A stretch of 41,207 nucleotides of DNA from Bradyrhizobium retamae (GTDB taxonomy: Bacteria; Pseudomonadota; Alphaproteobacteria; Rhizobiales; Xanthobacteraceae), in assembly GCF_001440415.1 (NCBI RefSeq), contig NZ_LLYA01000180.1, forward strand, positions 1 to 41,207, given 5' to 3'. This document shows, one piece after another, positions 1 to 11,785 of this stretch (within the stretch, counting starts at the first letter, position 1; each line of letters begins with the position of its first letter). A model generated the notes under the pieces. The model saw only the letters and a list, made by a program, of their open reading frames with translations, made no database searches and was not told where the DNA came from. The translations under genes and the position numbers were made by a program.

Positions 1-45
1 GAATCATGGCCGCCGACCCTCCGCCATGAAAAGATTCACAGCCTC

Positions 46-134
46 GTAGGGTGGGCAAAGCGAAGCGTGCCCACCTTTTTCGAGCAACGCGTGAGATGGT
101 GGGCACGGCGCTGCGCGCCTTTTGCCCACCCTAC
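46..134. repeat. 89-bp double-hairpin intergenic repeat, copy 1
   Basis: The ends are a perfect 14-bp inverted repeat (GTAGGGTGGGCAAA at 46-59, TTTGCCCACCCTAC at 121-134). Inside, GGTGGGCA and TGCCCACC arms can form two successive hairpins. A second 89-bp element of the same design lies at 16990-17078. The element starts 12 bp downstream of the GH15 stop, so it could serve as a transcription end. Bases 1-45 hold no complete gene; a purine-rich GGAGGG followed by ATG at 7-5 on the minus strand may be the start of a gene outside the window. Confidence 0.8.
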
Positions 135-146
135 CGGCCTCGCCCG

Positions 147-1952
147 CTATTTCGAGCGCTGCATCGCCGGTTTCTCGGTCGACTTCTTCGCCACGCTGAG
201 GTTCTGCGCGGTGTTGATCAGCGCGATATGCGTCAGCGCCTGCGGGAAATTGCCGGTCTGGCGACGAGCCACCGTATCGTACTCTTCGGCCAAGAGGCCG
301 AGGTCGTTGGCGACTGCGACGACGCGGGCGAACAACTCCTGCGCCTTGCCGAATTCGCCCGCCAGCACATACGCGTCCGCAAGCCAAAGCGTGCAGGCGA
401 GGAACGCACCTTCGGCCGGCTGTTTCTCCGCCGGGACTTCCCGCGGGTCATGCCGCAGCACAAAACCGTCCTGCATCAGATGCTGTTCGACCGCGACAAG
501 CGTACCGCGCACGCGGGGGTCCTCCGGCGGCAGAAATCCCACTGACGGCAGCAACAGGATGCTCGCGTCGAGCATTTTTGAGCCGTATGACTCGACGAAC
601 GCGTTCAGCTCAGCGTCAAAGCCCTTCGCGCAGACGTCGGCGTGAATGGCGTCGCGCAGCACCCGCCACTTCACAAGCGGCGCCTTGAAGCCGAACATCT
701 CGGCGCTCTTGATACCGCGGTCGAACGCGACCCAGGTCATCACCTTCGACGAGACATAATGCCTGCCCGCGCCGCGGCGCTCCCAGATGCCGTGGTCCGG
801 CTGATCCCACCGGCCGGCGAGGTGCTGCAGCACGGCGCATTCCAGCGCCCAGCTCGTTTCATCCATTTCGAGCTTGGCCACGCGCCACTGGTGAAAGGCG
901 TCGATCAATTCACCGTAGACGTCGAGTTGCAGTTGCGCATGCGCGGCGTTGCCGACCCGCACGGGACGTGCGCCTTCATAGCCGGGCAACCACGTGGCCT
1001 CCCATTCCAGGAGACGCCGGTTGCCCATGATGCCGTACATGATCTGCATGTTGGCGGGAGAACCCGCCGCCGCCCGTAACAGCCAATGGTGCCAGGCGGA
1101 AGCTTCCTCGGTATAGCCCGAGTTCATCAGCGCCAGCAGCGTGAAGGTGGCGTCGCGCAGCCAGCAGAAGCGATAATCCCAATTCCTGGCGCCGCCGAGT
1201 TTTTCCGGCAGCGAGGTCGTCGGCGCAGCGACGATGCCGCCGGTCGGCGCATAGGTCTGCGCCTTCAGCGTGATCAGCGAGCGCATCACGAGAGCGCGGT
1301 ATTCGCCCTCATAGGTGCAACGGTTGCTCCACTCGGTCCAGAACGCTTCGGTATCGTGCAAGGCATAGGCAGGATCGATCGGCTTGGGCACCGGCAGATG
1401 CGAAGGGCCGTAGGTGAGCACGAAGGGGACGGTATCGCCCTCGACGACCTCGAAATCGGCGACCGTCGTCAGGTCCTCCCCGCGCGTTTCCACCGGGGTA
1501 CGCAACACCGTCATGTCCTGCCCGCAAATAGCGAGCAGGGCGGAGCCGTCCTCGGTCTTCTTGACCCAGGGAATATCGGTGCCGAAGCCGAAGCGGATGA
1601 CAAGCTGCATGTGCATCCTGACCCGGCCGCGAAGGCCGCGCACCAACCGCACCACATCGGAGGCGTTGCCGCGCGGCGGCATGAAGTCGATCAGCTCGAC
1701 CGCGCCGTCAGCGGTCTCGAACCGCGTCTGCAGGATCAGGGTGTCGCCCCAATAATTGCGCGAGGTGCCGGTGACTTCCTCCACCGGGCCGATCAGCCAG
1801 CGACCGTGCTTATGGGTGCCGAGAAGGGCTGCAAAGCAGGCGTCGGAATCGAAGGCCGGCCAGCATAGCCAGTCGATCGATCCGTCGCGGCCGACCAGTG
1901 CCGCGGTCTCGCAATCGCCGATCAAACCATAGTCTTCGATCCGGCACGACAA
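147..1952 (-). CDS. Glycoside hydrolase family 15 protein (glucoamylase/trehalase-like)
   Basis: A 601-residue cytoplasmic protein without a signal peptide. It has the N-terminal trehalase/glucoamylase-like beta domain (opening IEDYGLIGDCETAALV) and an (alpha/alpha)6 catalytic domain from about residue 220. Likely catalytic acids are E391 in GIWE and E514 in AEGAF, matching the two-glutamate inverting mechanism of GH15. It would release glucose from alpha-glucan ends or hydrolyse trehalose; actinobacterial relatives of this shape are trehalases, so the substrate is open. The start is a TTG: the next in-frame triplet but two upstream is a stop, and no ATG lies close downstream. It follows malQ by 72 bp on the same strand and is probably co-transcribed with it. 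The family is sure, the substrate is not. Confidence 0.88.
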   Translation of the reverse strand: MSCRIEDYGLIGDCETAALVGRDGSIDWLCWPAFDSDACFAALLGTHKHGRWLIGPVEEVTGTSRNYWGDTLILQTRFETADGAVELIDFMPPRGNASDVVRLVRGLRGRVRMHMQLVIRFGFGTDIPWVKKTEDGSALLAICGQDMTVLRTPVETRGEDLTTVADFEVVEGDTVPFVLTYGPSHLPVPKPIDPAYALHDTEAFWTEWSNRCTYEGEYRALVMRSLITLKAQTYAPTGGIVAAPTTSLPEKLGGARNWDYRFCWLRDATFTLLALMNSGYTEEASAWHHWLLRAAAGSPANMQIMYGIMGNRRLLEWEATWLPGYEGARPVRVGNAAHAQLQLDVYGELIDAFHQWRVAKLEMDETSWALECAVLQHLAGRWDQPDHGIWERRGAGRHYVSSKVMTWVAFDRGIKSAEMFGFKAPLVKWRVLRDAIHADVCAKGFDAELNAFVESYGSKMLDASILLLPSVGFLPPEDPRVRGTLVAVEQHLMQDGFVLRHDPREVPAEKQPAEGAFLACTLWLADAYVLAGEFGKAQELFARVVAVANDLGLLAEEYDTVARRQTGNFPQALTHIALINTAQNLSVAKKSTEKPAMQRSK

Positions 1953-2024
1953 GGTGATTCACCGCCAGAACGGAGTGGCATTTCTTCCGACTGTCATCTC
2001 GCTCTGCCTTCCTCCTCGAACTCG

Positions 2025-3971
2025 TCAGATCGCGGCGCGCGACCGCTCATGAGTTGCCGCCTTGAGTGCGGCGACGTCGACCTTGGACGTCATCTCCTCG
2101 ATCGACACCGGAAGCCGCCGCCGCCAGTTCGGATGCTCGTTGACGGTGCCGGGGATATTGGGCTGGTCGACCAACCCAAGCAGATCCTCCAGCGAGACCG
2201 CGAGCAGCCGCGATTTGGTCCGTGCCAGGAAATTTGCGACCGAATAGAGATCGTTGCGGTAGATGGCGTGATGCCGCAGCACGTTGTCCAGCATGGCAAG
2301 CGCGCGCCAGCGCGCATCGTCGCTCTCGCCCGGATCGATCCCGAGCGAGCGCTTCAGCTTGAGATCGCCGAACGAACGCCAGCCGGCATAGGTCGAGAGA
2401 TCATGGGTGTTGAAGGTGACGAGCGCGTTGGTCAGGTAATGATCGATGCTGCGGAACGATCCGTGGTCGTCGCGCTCGAACATCATCACGAGATATGACC
2501 AGATGCCCCAATCGGCGATCTGGTCGCGAAACCCTTCCGGCACGGTGCCGAGGTCTTCGCCGATCACGACGCAGCGATGCGTGAGGCTTTCCAGCGCGGT
2601 TACCGCGAGCAGCGCCTCGAATGGCATCTGTACATAGACGCCGTCGCGTGCGGTGAAGCCTTGCGGCACCAGATAGAGCCGCTTCAGCCCGAGCACATGA
2701 TCCAGCCGGATCGCGCCGGCGTGCCGCATCGAGGCGCGCAGCATGTCGCGATACGGCGCAAAGGACTGCCGCTCGAGCCCTGCCGCATTGAAGCCGGCAA
2801 GGCCCCAGGTCTGGCCGGCGGTGTTGAGCGGATCGGGTGGCGCGCCGACGCCGAGATGGCGAGAGATCGCGACCTGTTCGTTCCAGGCATCGAACCCGTC
2901 TGCCTGCACGCCGACCGCGACGTCGAGATAGAGCCCGACCTTCATGCCGAGCTTCTTCGCCAGATCGCTGGCCGCGCCGAGCTGCCGGTCCGCGGTCCAT
3001 TGCACGAATTCGACGAATTCGATTTCACTGGCGTCCGCGCCCTCGCGCAAGGCAGCGCATCTGGCCTCGTCCGGGTGCCGCCACTCTTCCGGCCATTCCC
3101 ACCACGGCTTGCCGAATTTGTGCCGGAGTACCTCGAAGCAGGCAAAATGCGACAGCAAGGTACCGCACTCGGAGCGGAACTTGTCGAAATCCTGTTGGCG
3201 GACCGGGTTGGCATTGGCCTTGAAGGCAGCAAAGGCGGAGCGAAGCGCGCGCCATTTCAAACCGGCGACGCTGACATAATCGACGACCGCGCGTGCCCGC
3301 AACGGCGCCAGCGCCTCGCTCGTTTCGGAATCGAGTTGAAATTCGGGAATCTTTTCAACGTCGATATAGAGCGCGTTGAGAAACAACCGGCTGTTTGGCG
3401 AATACGGACTGCAATCGCCCGGACGATCGTCGAACAGGGCGTGCAAGGGATTGAGGCCGACGCCGTCGGCCCCGAGATGGTCGGCGAGTTCGATCAGGCT
3501 TGCGAGGTCGGTGTAGTCGCCCATGCCCCAATTGCGCGCCGAGCGGACGCCGTAAAGCTGGGCCGCGAGCAGCCAGCAGCGGTCGAACTCGCCGCCAAAC
3601 GCCCGTTCCGGCGCCGAAATCAGCGGCACATCCTCGACCCTCGCGGCATCGCTCACCTGCAGCCGGTAGATGCCGAGCGGCAGGTCCTTGGGCCAGTCGA
3701 TGGCATGATCCGAGCTCTCGCCCTTGGCGATAACTCCTGAATCCGCAACGATTTTCCACTCCGCCGGAAGCGTGGCTGTGGGAAGTTCGGTTCGCGACGG
3801 CCGTCCGGACCGGACCACGACCGGATGGCCGACCAGCGGCCCCGGCGCCTGCCGCGGCAAGGCATCCAGGATAATTTTGAGGGCGGCCGCGTCTGTCACA
3901 CGGCGATTACCCTGGCCATCCAGGAATTCGGTTTGAATTCCCAGAGCTTTAGCTTGAGCGAAAAGATCCAT
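2025..3971 (-). CDS. malQ: 4-alpha-glucanotransferase (amylomaltase)
   Basis: A 648-residue GH77 enzyme that moves alpha-1,4-glucan segments between malto-oligosaccharides and releases glucose. Catalytic residues are visible: nucleophile D424 in AIRLDHVLGL, acid/base E472 in VIGEDLGTVPEGF and D524 in NTHDLSTYAGW. The LNPLHALF segment and the DCSPYSPNSR loop are also typical of GH77. The ATG at 3971 (MDLFAQAKALGI) is preferred. A longer reading to 4085 would add 38 non-family residues and run into the divergent treS gene. It is divergent from the treS operon and upstream of the GH15 gene. It can recycle the short maltodextrins released by GlgX debranching. An EcfG-type motif lies about 80 bp upstream. 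Confidence 0.93.
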   Translation of the reverse strand: MDLFAQAKALGIQTEFLDGQGNRRVTDAAALKIILDALPRQAPGPLVGHPVVVRSGRPSRTELPTATLPAEWKIVADSGVIAKGESSDHAIDWPKDLPLGIYRLQVSDAARVEDVPLISAPERAFGGEFDRCWLLAAQLYGVRSARNWGMGDYTDLASLIELADHLGADGVGLNPLHALFDDRPGDCSPYSPNSRLFLNALYIDVEKIPEFQLDSETSEALAPLRARAVVDYVSVAGLKWRALRSAFAAFKANANPVRQQDFDKFRSECGTLLSHFACFEVLRHKFGKPWWEWPEEWRHPDEARCAALREGADASEIEFVEFVQWTADRQLGAASDLAKKLGMKVGLYLDVAVGVQADGFDAWNEQVAISRHLGVGAPPDPLNTAGQTWGLAGFNAAGLERQSFAPYRDMLRASMRHAGAIRLDHVLGLKRLYLVPQGFTARDGVYVQMPFEALLAVTALESLTHRCVVIGEDLGTVPEGFRDQIADWGIWSYLVMMFERDDHGSFRSIDHYLTNALVTFNTHDLSTYAGWRSFGDLKLKRSLGIDPGESDDARWRALAMLDNVLRHHAIYRNDLYSVANFLARTKSRLLAVSLEDLLGLVDQPNIPGTVNEHPNWRRRLPVSIEEMTSKVDVAALKAATHERSRAAI

Positions 3972-3972
3972 T

Positions 3973-3987
3973 CGGCACATACTTTGC
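3973..3987 (+). promoter_or_regulatory. Candidate sigma-54 (-24/-12) promoter for the treS operon
   Basis: CGGCAC-N5-TTGC has one mismatch to the TGGCAC-N5-TTGC consensus and the required GG-N10-GC spacing. The implied start near 3999 gives a leader of about 45 nt before the treS GTG. No enhancer dyad was recognised, and upstream sites would lie inside malQ. This is a motif match only. Confidence 0.4.
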
Positions 3988-4030
3988 ACGCAAACATCAA
4001 ACCGATGTCGCGAAATTGTCCAATTACGGG

Positions 4031-4036
4031 AAGGAG
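4031..4036 (+). promoter_or_regulatory. Ribosome binding site that fixes the treS start
   Basis: AAGGAG lies 7 nt before the GTG at 4044 and is the strongest Shine-Dalgarno match in this area. It supports the GTG start over ATG 4110 or GTG 4176, although the first ~85 residues look poorly conserved. Confidence 0.6.
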
Positions 4037-4043
4037 ATAGACC

Positions 4044-7000
4044 GTGTCCAACGTTCGGGCTCGCCAACGGTTCCGCTGGAACCAAAGCAAGCCGAGCGGC
4101 TTTCTATCTATGTCCGGAACGTCTCCCTTTCTGCAAACGAAACGGGGACGTCATTTCCATGGCAATGGCATCACCGTGAACAAAAAAGCGCAAACCGCCG
4201 AGAGCTCCAACGCCGGCGTCTCCCTTCCTATCGACGGTACCTATCCGCTGAATCCGGATAGCAAGCTTGTGGTCGAAGCAAAGGAGGCGCCAGCCGCAGA
4301 GGTCGCCACCGACGAGCTCTGGTACAAGGATGCGATCATCTATCAGTTGCACGTCAAGGCCTTCGCCGACAGCAACAATGACGGCATCGGCGACTTTGCC
4401 GGGCTGACCGAGAAACTGGGGTACCTGCAGGACCTTGGCGTCACCACATTGTGGCTGTTGCCGTTCTATCCCTCCCCCGGCCGCGACGACGGCTACGACA
4501 TCGCGGACTACGGCGACATCAACCCCGATTTCGGAACGATGAAGGATTTCAGGCGCTTCATCCAGGAAGCCAAGAAGCGCGGCCTGCGGGTCATCACCGA
4601 GCTCGTCATCAACCACACCTCCGATCAGCACGACTGGTTCAAGCGCGCCCGCCGTTCGGACCCGAATTCCTCTGCCCGCAACTGGTATGTCTGGAGCGAT
4701 ACCGACCAGAAATATCTGGGCACGCGGATCATCTTCACCGATACCGAGAAGTCGAACTGGACCTGGGACCCGGAAGCCGGCCAGTTCTACTGGCACCGCT
4801 TCTTCTCGCACCAGCCGGATCTCAATTTCGACAATCCGCGCGTGGTGAGCGCGCTGGTGCAGGTGATGAAGCGGTGGCTCGACACCGGGGTCGACGGCTT
4901 CCGGCTCGACGCCATTCCCTATCTCTGCGAGCGCGACGGCACCAACAACGAGAACCTGCCGGAGACGCATGCCATCATCAAGCGGCTGCGCAGCGAACTC
5001 GATGCCTACGCAAAAGGCAAGGTGCTGCTGGCCGAGGCCAATCAATGGCCGGAGGACGTACAGGAATATTTCGGCCGTGGCGACGAATGCCACATGGCCT
5101 ATCACTTTCCGCTAATGCCGCGCATCTACATGGCAATCGCGCAGGAAGACCGTTTTCCGATCACCGACATCCTGCGCCAGACGCCGGATATTCCAAGCAA
5201 TTGCCAGTGGGCGCTGTTCCTGCGCAACCACGACGAGCTGACGCTGGAAATGGTCACCGACGTCGAGCGCGATTACCTGTGGTCGACCTACGCCAACGAT
5301 CCCCGCGCCCGCATCAATGTCGGCATCCGGCGGCGGCTGGCGCCGCTTATGGACAATGACCGGCGCAAGATCGAGCTGATGAATTCGCTGTTGTTCTCAT
5401 TCCCGGGCACGCCGATCATCTATTACGGCGACGAGATCGGCATGGGCGACAACATCTATCTCGGCGACCGTAACGGCGTCCGCACCCCGATGCAGTGGAC
5501 GCCGGATCGCAATGGCGGCTTCTCCCGTGCCGACCCCGCGCGGCTGTACGCGCCGACCATCATGGACCCGGTCTATGGCTATGAGTCCGTCAACGTCGAG
5601 GCGCAGTCGCGCAGCCTCTCCTCGCTGCTCTCTGCCACCAAGCGGCTGATCGCGGTTCGCAAATCCACGATCGCCTTCGGCCGCGGCAGCATGACCTTCA
5701 TCCGCCCGGAAAACCGCTCGGTGCTGTGCTACGTGCGCCAGCACGGGGACGAGGTCATTCTGTGCGTCGCCAATCTGTCGCGATCGGCTCAGGCGACCGA
5801 ACTGGACCTCTCCGCCTTCAAGGACCGCATCCCGCTGGAAATGCTCGGCCGCACGCGCTTCCCGGCGATCGGCGAGCTGCCCTACATGATCACGCTGTCG
5901 CCTTACGGCTTTTACTGGTTCGAACTGCAGGAGCGCGACAAATCGGCGCCGGTGCCGCAGCGCGCGGTCCCCGAGTTTGAAACGCTGGTGGTGCCGTTGA
6001 ACGCGACCTGGGTATCGCTGGCGCGCGAGCGCGGCGTGTTCGAGCGCGACGTGCTTCCGGGACATCTGGCGCGCAGTCGCTGGTACCCGGAACGCTCGGC
6101 CAAGGCGATCCATCCGAAACTGACGTCGGCGATTCCGTTCTGCGACATCGGCGACAACCGTCCATGGCTCGCTTTCTTCGAAGCGACGCAGCGCGGCGTC
6201 ACCACGCGCTACGTGCTGCCGATGCAGATCGAATGGGTGCGCTTCGACCGCGAGCGCTACAATCCGCATGCGCTGGCCGCCGTTCGCCAGGGCGCGCGTG
6301 AGGGAACGCTGCTCGACGTTGCCACCGACCAGATCTTCGTCGCGCTGTTTTTGCGCAATCTGCAGCAGTCGCTGATGGTCGACGAGAGCGAACAGGGCTT
6401 GCGGCTCGAATTTCGCCCGACCAGCCGCTTCGGCGACAAGTCGATCCGGCAGCCGGAGCACATCCGCACCATTGAATCCGAACTGCCGCGCAGCACCGCG
6501 CTGGTGGACAATGACTATGTCGTCAAGATGTACCGGACGCTTCAGGCCGGTCCCAATCCCGAAATCGAGATGGGACGCTTCCTGACTGATGTCGCCAACT
6601 TTCCCAATGCGCCGGCACTGCTCGGCAGCGCCGAGCTGGTCGAGGGCAACGAGAAGAGCGCGGTCGGCGTCGTTCACGCCTTCATCGCCAATCAGGGCGA
6701 CCTCTGGACCATGAGTGCGGCCTATCTCGATCGCTTCGTCGAGGAGCAGAGCCTGCTCGCAACGAGCATCCATCCCGGCGAGCGCGAGGAAGAGATCCCT
6801 TATCTGCGCTACATCGCGCAAGCCGGACGGCGCGTGGCCGAGCTGCATGTTGCGCTCGCCAGCAACGGCGAGCTTGCCGAATTCGCGCCGGAGCCGACCA
6901 GCCGCGACGACGTGCAGCGCTGGGTCGACGATCTGATGCTCAGCGCCGGGCGCGTCTTCGATGCGCTTCGGCAGCGGCGAGAGGCGCTGAAGGACGCCGA

Positions 7001-7558
7001 CCGAGCGTTGGCCGATCAGGTGCTGGCGTTGCAGCCGGCCCTGCCGGTTTGGCTGGAATCGCTGCTGCTGCGTGAGGTCGACGCCGCCAACATTCGCGGC
7101 CATGGCGACCTCGACCTCAGCCAGTTGCTGATCGTCAAGGACGATATCTTCATCATCGACTTCGAAGGCGCGCCGCGGCGCAGTATCGCCGAACGCCGGC
7201 GCAAGATGCCCGCAGCACGCGACATCGCAAGCCTGATCCGCTCGATCGATTATTCGGCAACCGCGGCCCTTGAGCGCGCGCTCAAAGTAGCCCACGATGA
7301 CCACGGCAAGCTCGGCGCGGCGCTTGGCGAATGGCGGGACCGGGCGACGGCCGCATTTCTCGCCGCCTACCGCGAAGCGATGACCGACCAACGGCTTTGG
7401 CCGGCCGATCCGACAGCGGCAGACGGCTTGCTGACCTTCTTCCTGCTCGAGAAGGCCTTGAACGAGATCGAACACGAACTGTCATTCCGGCCGGAATGGC
7501 TGCGCGTGCCACTGAGCGGAATTATCAAGATGTTGTCACAACCATCCTTCGAGGCCTC

Positions 7559-7562
<4 letters not shown>
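4044..7562 (+). CDS. treS: Trehalose synthase / maltokinase fusion (TreS-Mak)
   Basis: A 1172-residue two-domain protein. Residues ~90-640 are a GH13 trehalose synthase that isomerises maltose and trehalose: nucleophile D289 in GFRLDA, acid/base E331 in LLAEANQW, D397 in LRNHDEL. Residues ~650-1165 are a Pep2/Mak-type maltokinase with the kinase loop HGDLDLSQ near 1020 and the metal-binding DFEG near 1040, making maltose-1-phosphate with ATP. The GTG start follows a strong AAGGAG; the first ~85 residues are low-complexity and unlike the family, so the true start could be downstream. It heads the operon and overlaps glgB by 4 nt (ATGA). Known TreS-Mak proteins feed GlgE, but no glgE is in the window. 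Confidence 0.93.
4050..4074 (-). promoter_or_regulatory. Candidate EcfG (general stress sigma) promoter for malQ-GH15
   Basis: On the minus strand this reads GGAAC-N16-CGTT (-35 at 4074-4070, -10 GTT at 4052-4050), the alphaproteobacterial EcfG/RpoE2 consensus. Transcription would start near 4043, about 70 nt before malQ. It overlaps the first codons of treS. Confidence 0.5.
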
Positions 7563-9706
<2,144 letters not shown>

Positions 9707-9709
9707 CGC

Positions 9710-11785
9710 ATGCGACTGTCCGCGGGAAGCCCCGCCCGCCTCGGAGCAAGCTGGGACGGCAGGGGCACCAACTTTGCGCTGTTCTCGGCCAATGCGGAGA
9801 AGGTCGAGCTTTGCCTGTTCGACGGCCAGGGCCGCCGCGAACTCGAGCGAATCGAACTGCCCGAGCGCAACGAGGACGTCTGGCACGGCTATCTCAACGA
9901 CGTCTCGCCCGGACAGCTCTACGGCTATCGCGTTCACGGCCCCTACGCGCCGGAGCGGGGACACCGCTTCAACGCCAACAAGCTGTTGCTCGATCCCTAT
10001 GCCAAGCGGCTCGCCGGCCGGCTGGTGTGGAGCGACGCGCATTTCGGCTATCGAACGGGGAGCGCGCGCGAGGATCTTTCGTTTGACCGCCGCGACAATG
10101 CCCGCGGCATGCCGAAGGCGGTCGTGGTCGACGAGAGCTTCAACTGGGGCCGCCGCGAGATACGGCCGACCGTCGCCTGGGAAGACACCGTCATCTATGA
10201 GGCCCACGTCAAAGGCCTGACGCAGAGGCGCGACGACGTGGCGCCGGGCTGGCGCGGCACCTATGGCGGGCTGTGCTCGCCGGCGATGATCGACCATCTC
10301 AAGCGGCTCGGCGTCACCACCATCGAACTGTTGCCGATCCACGGCCTGATCGACGACCGGGTGCTGGTGGAAAAGAAGCTCTCCAATTACTGGGGCTACA
10401 ACACGCTGGCGTTCTTCGCGCCGGAGCCGCGCTATGCGCAGGACAATGCGCTCGATGCATTCCGCACCACGGTGGCGCGGCTGCACGATGCCGGCATCGA
10501 AGTGATGCTCGACGTAGTCTACAACCACACCGCCGAAGGCAATCATCTCGGCCCGACGCTATGTTTCCGCGGCATCGATAACGCGTCCTATTACTGGCTC
10601 AACAAAGAGCATCCGCGCTACTATGACGACTTCACCGGCTGCGGCAGCTCGGTCAATCTCACCCATCCGCGCGTGCTGCAGATGGTGATGGATTCGCTGC
10701 GCTACTGGGTCGAGGTCTGTCACGTCGACGGCTTCCGCTTCGACCTCGCCACCACGCTGGCGCGCGGGCCGAACGGTTTTGACCGCAATTCCTCGTTCCT
10801 CACGGCCGTGCGGCAGGACCCGGTGCTGGCAACCGTAAAACTCGTCGCCGAGCCGTGGGACCTCGGCTTGGGCGGCTATCAGGTCGGCGCGTTTCCCTCG
10901 CAATGGTCGGAATGGAACGACCGTTATCGCAGTGCGTTGCGGCGCTACTGGAGCGGCGAAGGCAGCCTGATCGGCGAGGTCTCGCGCCGCATGACCGCCT
11001 CATCCGACCTGTTCCATCACGACAATCGAGCAACGCGCGCCAGCATCAATCACATCACCGTCCATGACGGTTTCACGCTGACCGACCTGTTCAGCTACAA
11101 CGAGAAGCACAACGAGGCGAACGGCGAGGACAATCGCGACGGCTCCAACGACAACCACAGTAACAATTGCGGCCATGAGGGCCCGACCACTGACACCGCG
11201 ATCGTGGCGCTGCGCCGGCAACTCCGCAGGAACCAGCTCGCCTGCCTGTTCCTCGCGCAGGGGACGCCCTTGATGCTGGCCGGCGATGAAGTCGGCAATT
11301 CGCAGAATGGCAACAACAACGCCTATTGCCAGGACAATGAGATCGGCTGGGTCAACTGGGAAAATCTCGGCAAGCCAGGCGAGGACTTGACCGATTTCGT
11401 CGGCCACATGACCGCGCTGCGCCGGCGCTTCCCGCAACTGCGCTACCAGCGCTGGCTCTCCGGGCGGCGCAAGGACGGCTCTTACGGCGTGCTGTGGCTG
11501 ACGCCGGCAGCCGAGGAGATGCAGGAAGCCGACTGGAATTTTCCGGAAGGACGGTTCCTCGCCTATGTACTGGGGCCTTTGGAACCAGGTCAGCCGCCGA
11601 TCTTTATCGTGCTGAACGCTGCGCCCGAAGAGATTGCTTTCAAGTTGCCGCGGATGCCCGAATACAAGAGCTGGCAGCAGGTACTGAATACGACCGAGGC
11701 CGTACTGGCCGCCGCCGAATTCGCTTCGGGCGTCGAAACCAGCGCGCCGCCGCGATCGGTGCTTGTCTTTGCGGGCGCGGCATGA
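9710..11785 (+). CDS. glgX: Glycogen debranching enzyme (isoamylase type)
   Basis: A 691-residue GH13 isoamylase-family enzyme that cleaves alpha-1,6 branches of trimmed glycogen. An N-terminal CBM48-like domain (residues ~5-130) precedes the barrel. Catalytic residues are D345 in DGFRFDLATTL, E381 in LVAEPWD and D453 in TVHDGFTL; the acidic NGEDNRDGSNDNHSNNCG stretch at ~471-488 is typical of GlgX/TreX. It starts 3 bp after glgB and its stop overlaps the treZ ATG. Debranched linear chains are the substrate of TreY, so it may act as the TreX of this operon. Confidence 0.95.
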   Translation: MRLSAGSPARLGASWDGRGTNFALFSANAEKVELCLFDGQGRRELERIELPERNEDVWHGYLNDVSPGQLYGYRVHGPYAPERGHRFNANKLLLDPYAKRLAGRLVWSDAHFGYRTGSAREDLSFDRRDNARGMPKAVVVDESFNWGRREIRPTVAWEDTVIYEAHVKGLTQRRDDVAPGWRGTYGGLCSPAMIDHLKRLGVTTIELLPIHGLIDDRVLVEKKLSNYWGYNTLAFFAPEPRYAQDNALDAFRTTVARLHDAGIEVMLDVVYNHTAEGNHLGPTLCFRGIDNASYYWLNKEHPRYYDDFTGCGSSVNLTHPRVLQMVMDSLRYWVEVCHVDGFRFDLATTLARGPNGFDRNSSFLTAVRQDPVLATVKLVAEPWDLGLGGYQVGAFPSQWSEWNDRYRSALRRYWSGEGSLIGEVSRRMTASSDLFHHDNRATRASINHITVHDGFTLTDLFSYNEKHNEANGEDNRDGSNDNHSNNCGHEGPTTDTAIVALRRQLRRNQLACLFLAQGTPLMLAGDEVGNSQNGNNNAYCQDNEIGWVNWENLGKPGEDLTDFVGHMTALRRRFPQLRYQRWLSGRRKDGSYGVLWLTPAAEEMQEADWNFPEGRFLAYVLGPLEPGQPPIFIVLNAAPEEIAFKLPRMPEYKSWQQVLNTTEAVLAAAEFASGVETSAPPRSVLVFAGAA

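Noticed and set aside
5397..7475. 692-codon open frame on the minus strand
   Set aside because: It lies wholly antisense to treS, has no family resemblance, and arises from GC-rich third positions. The same holds for long antisense frames at 2577-3740, 8183-9589, 18212-19567 and 25135-26637.
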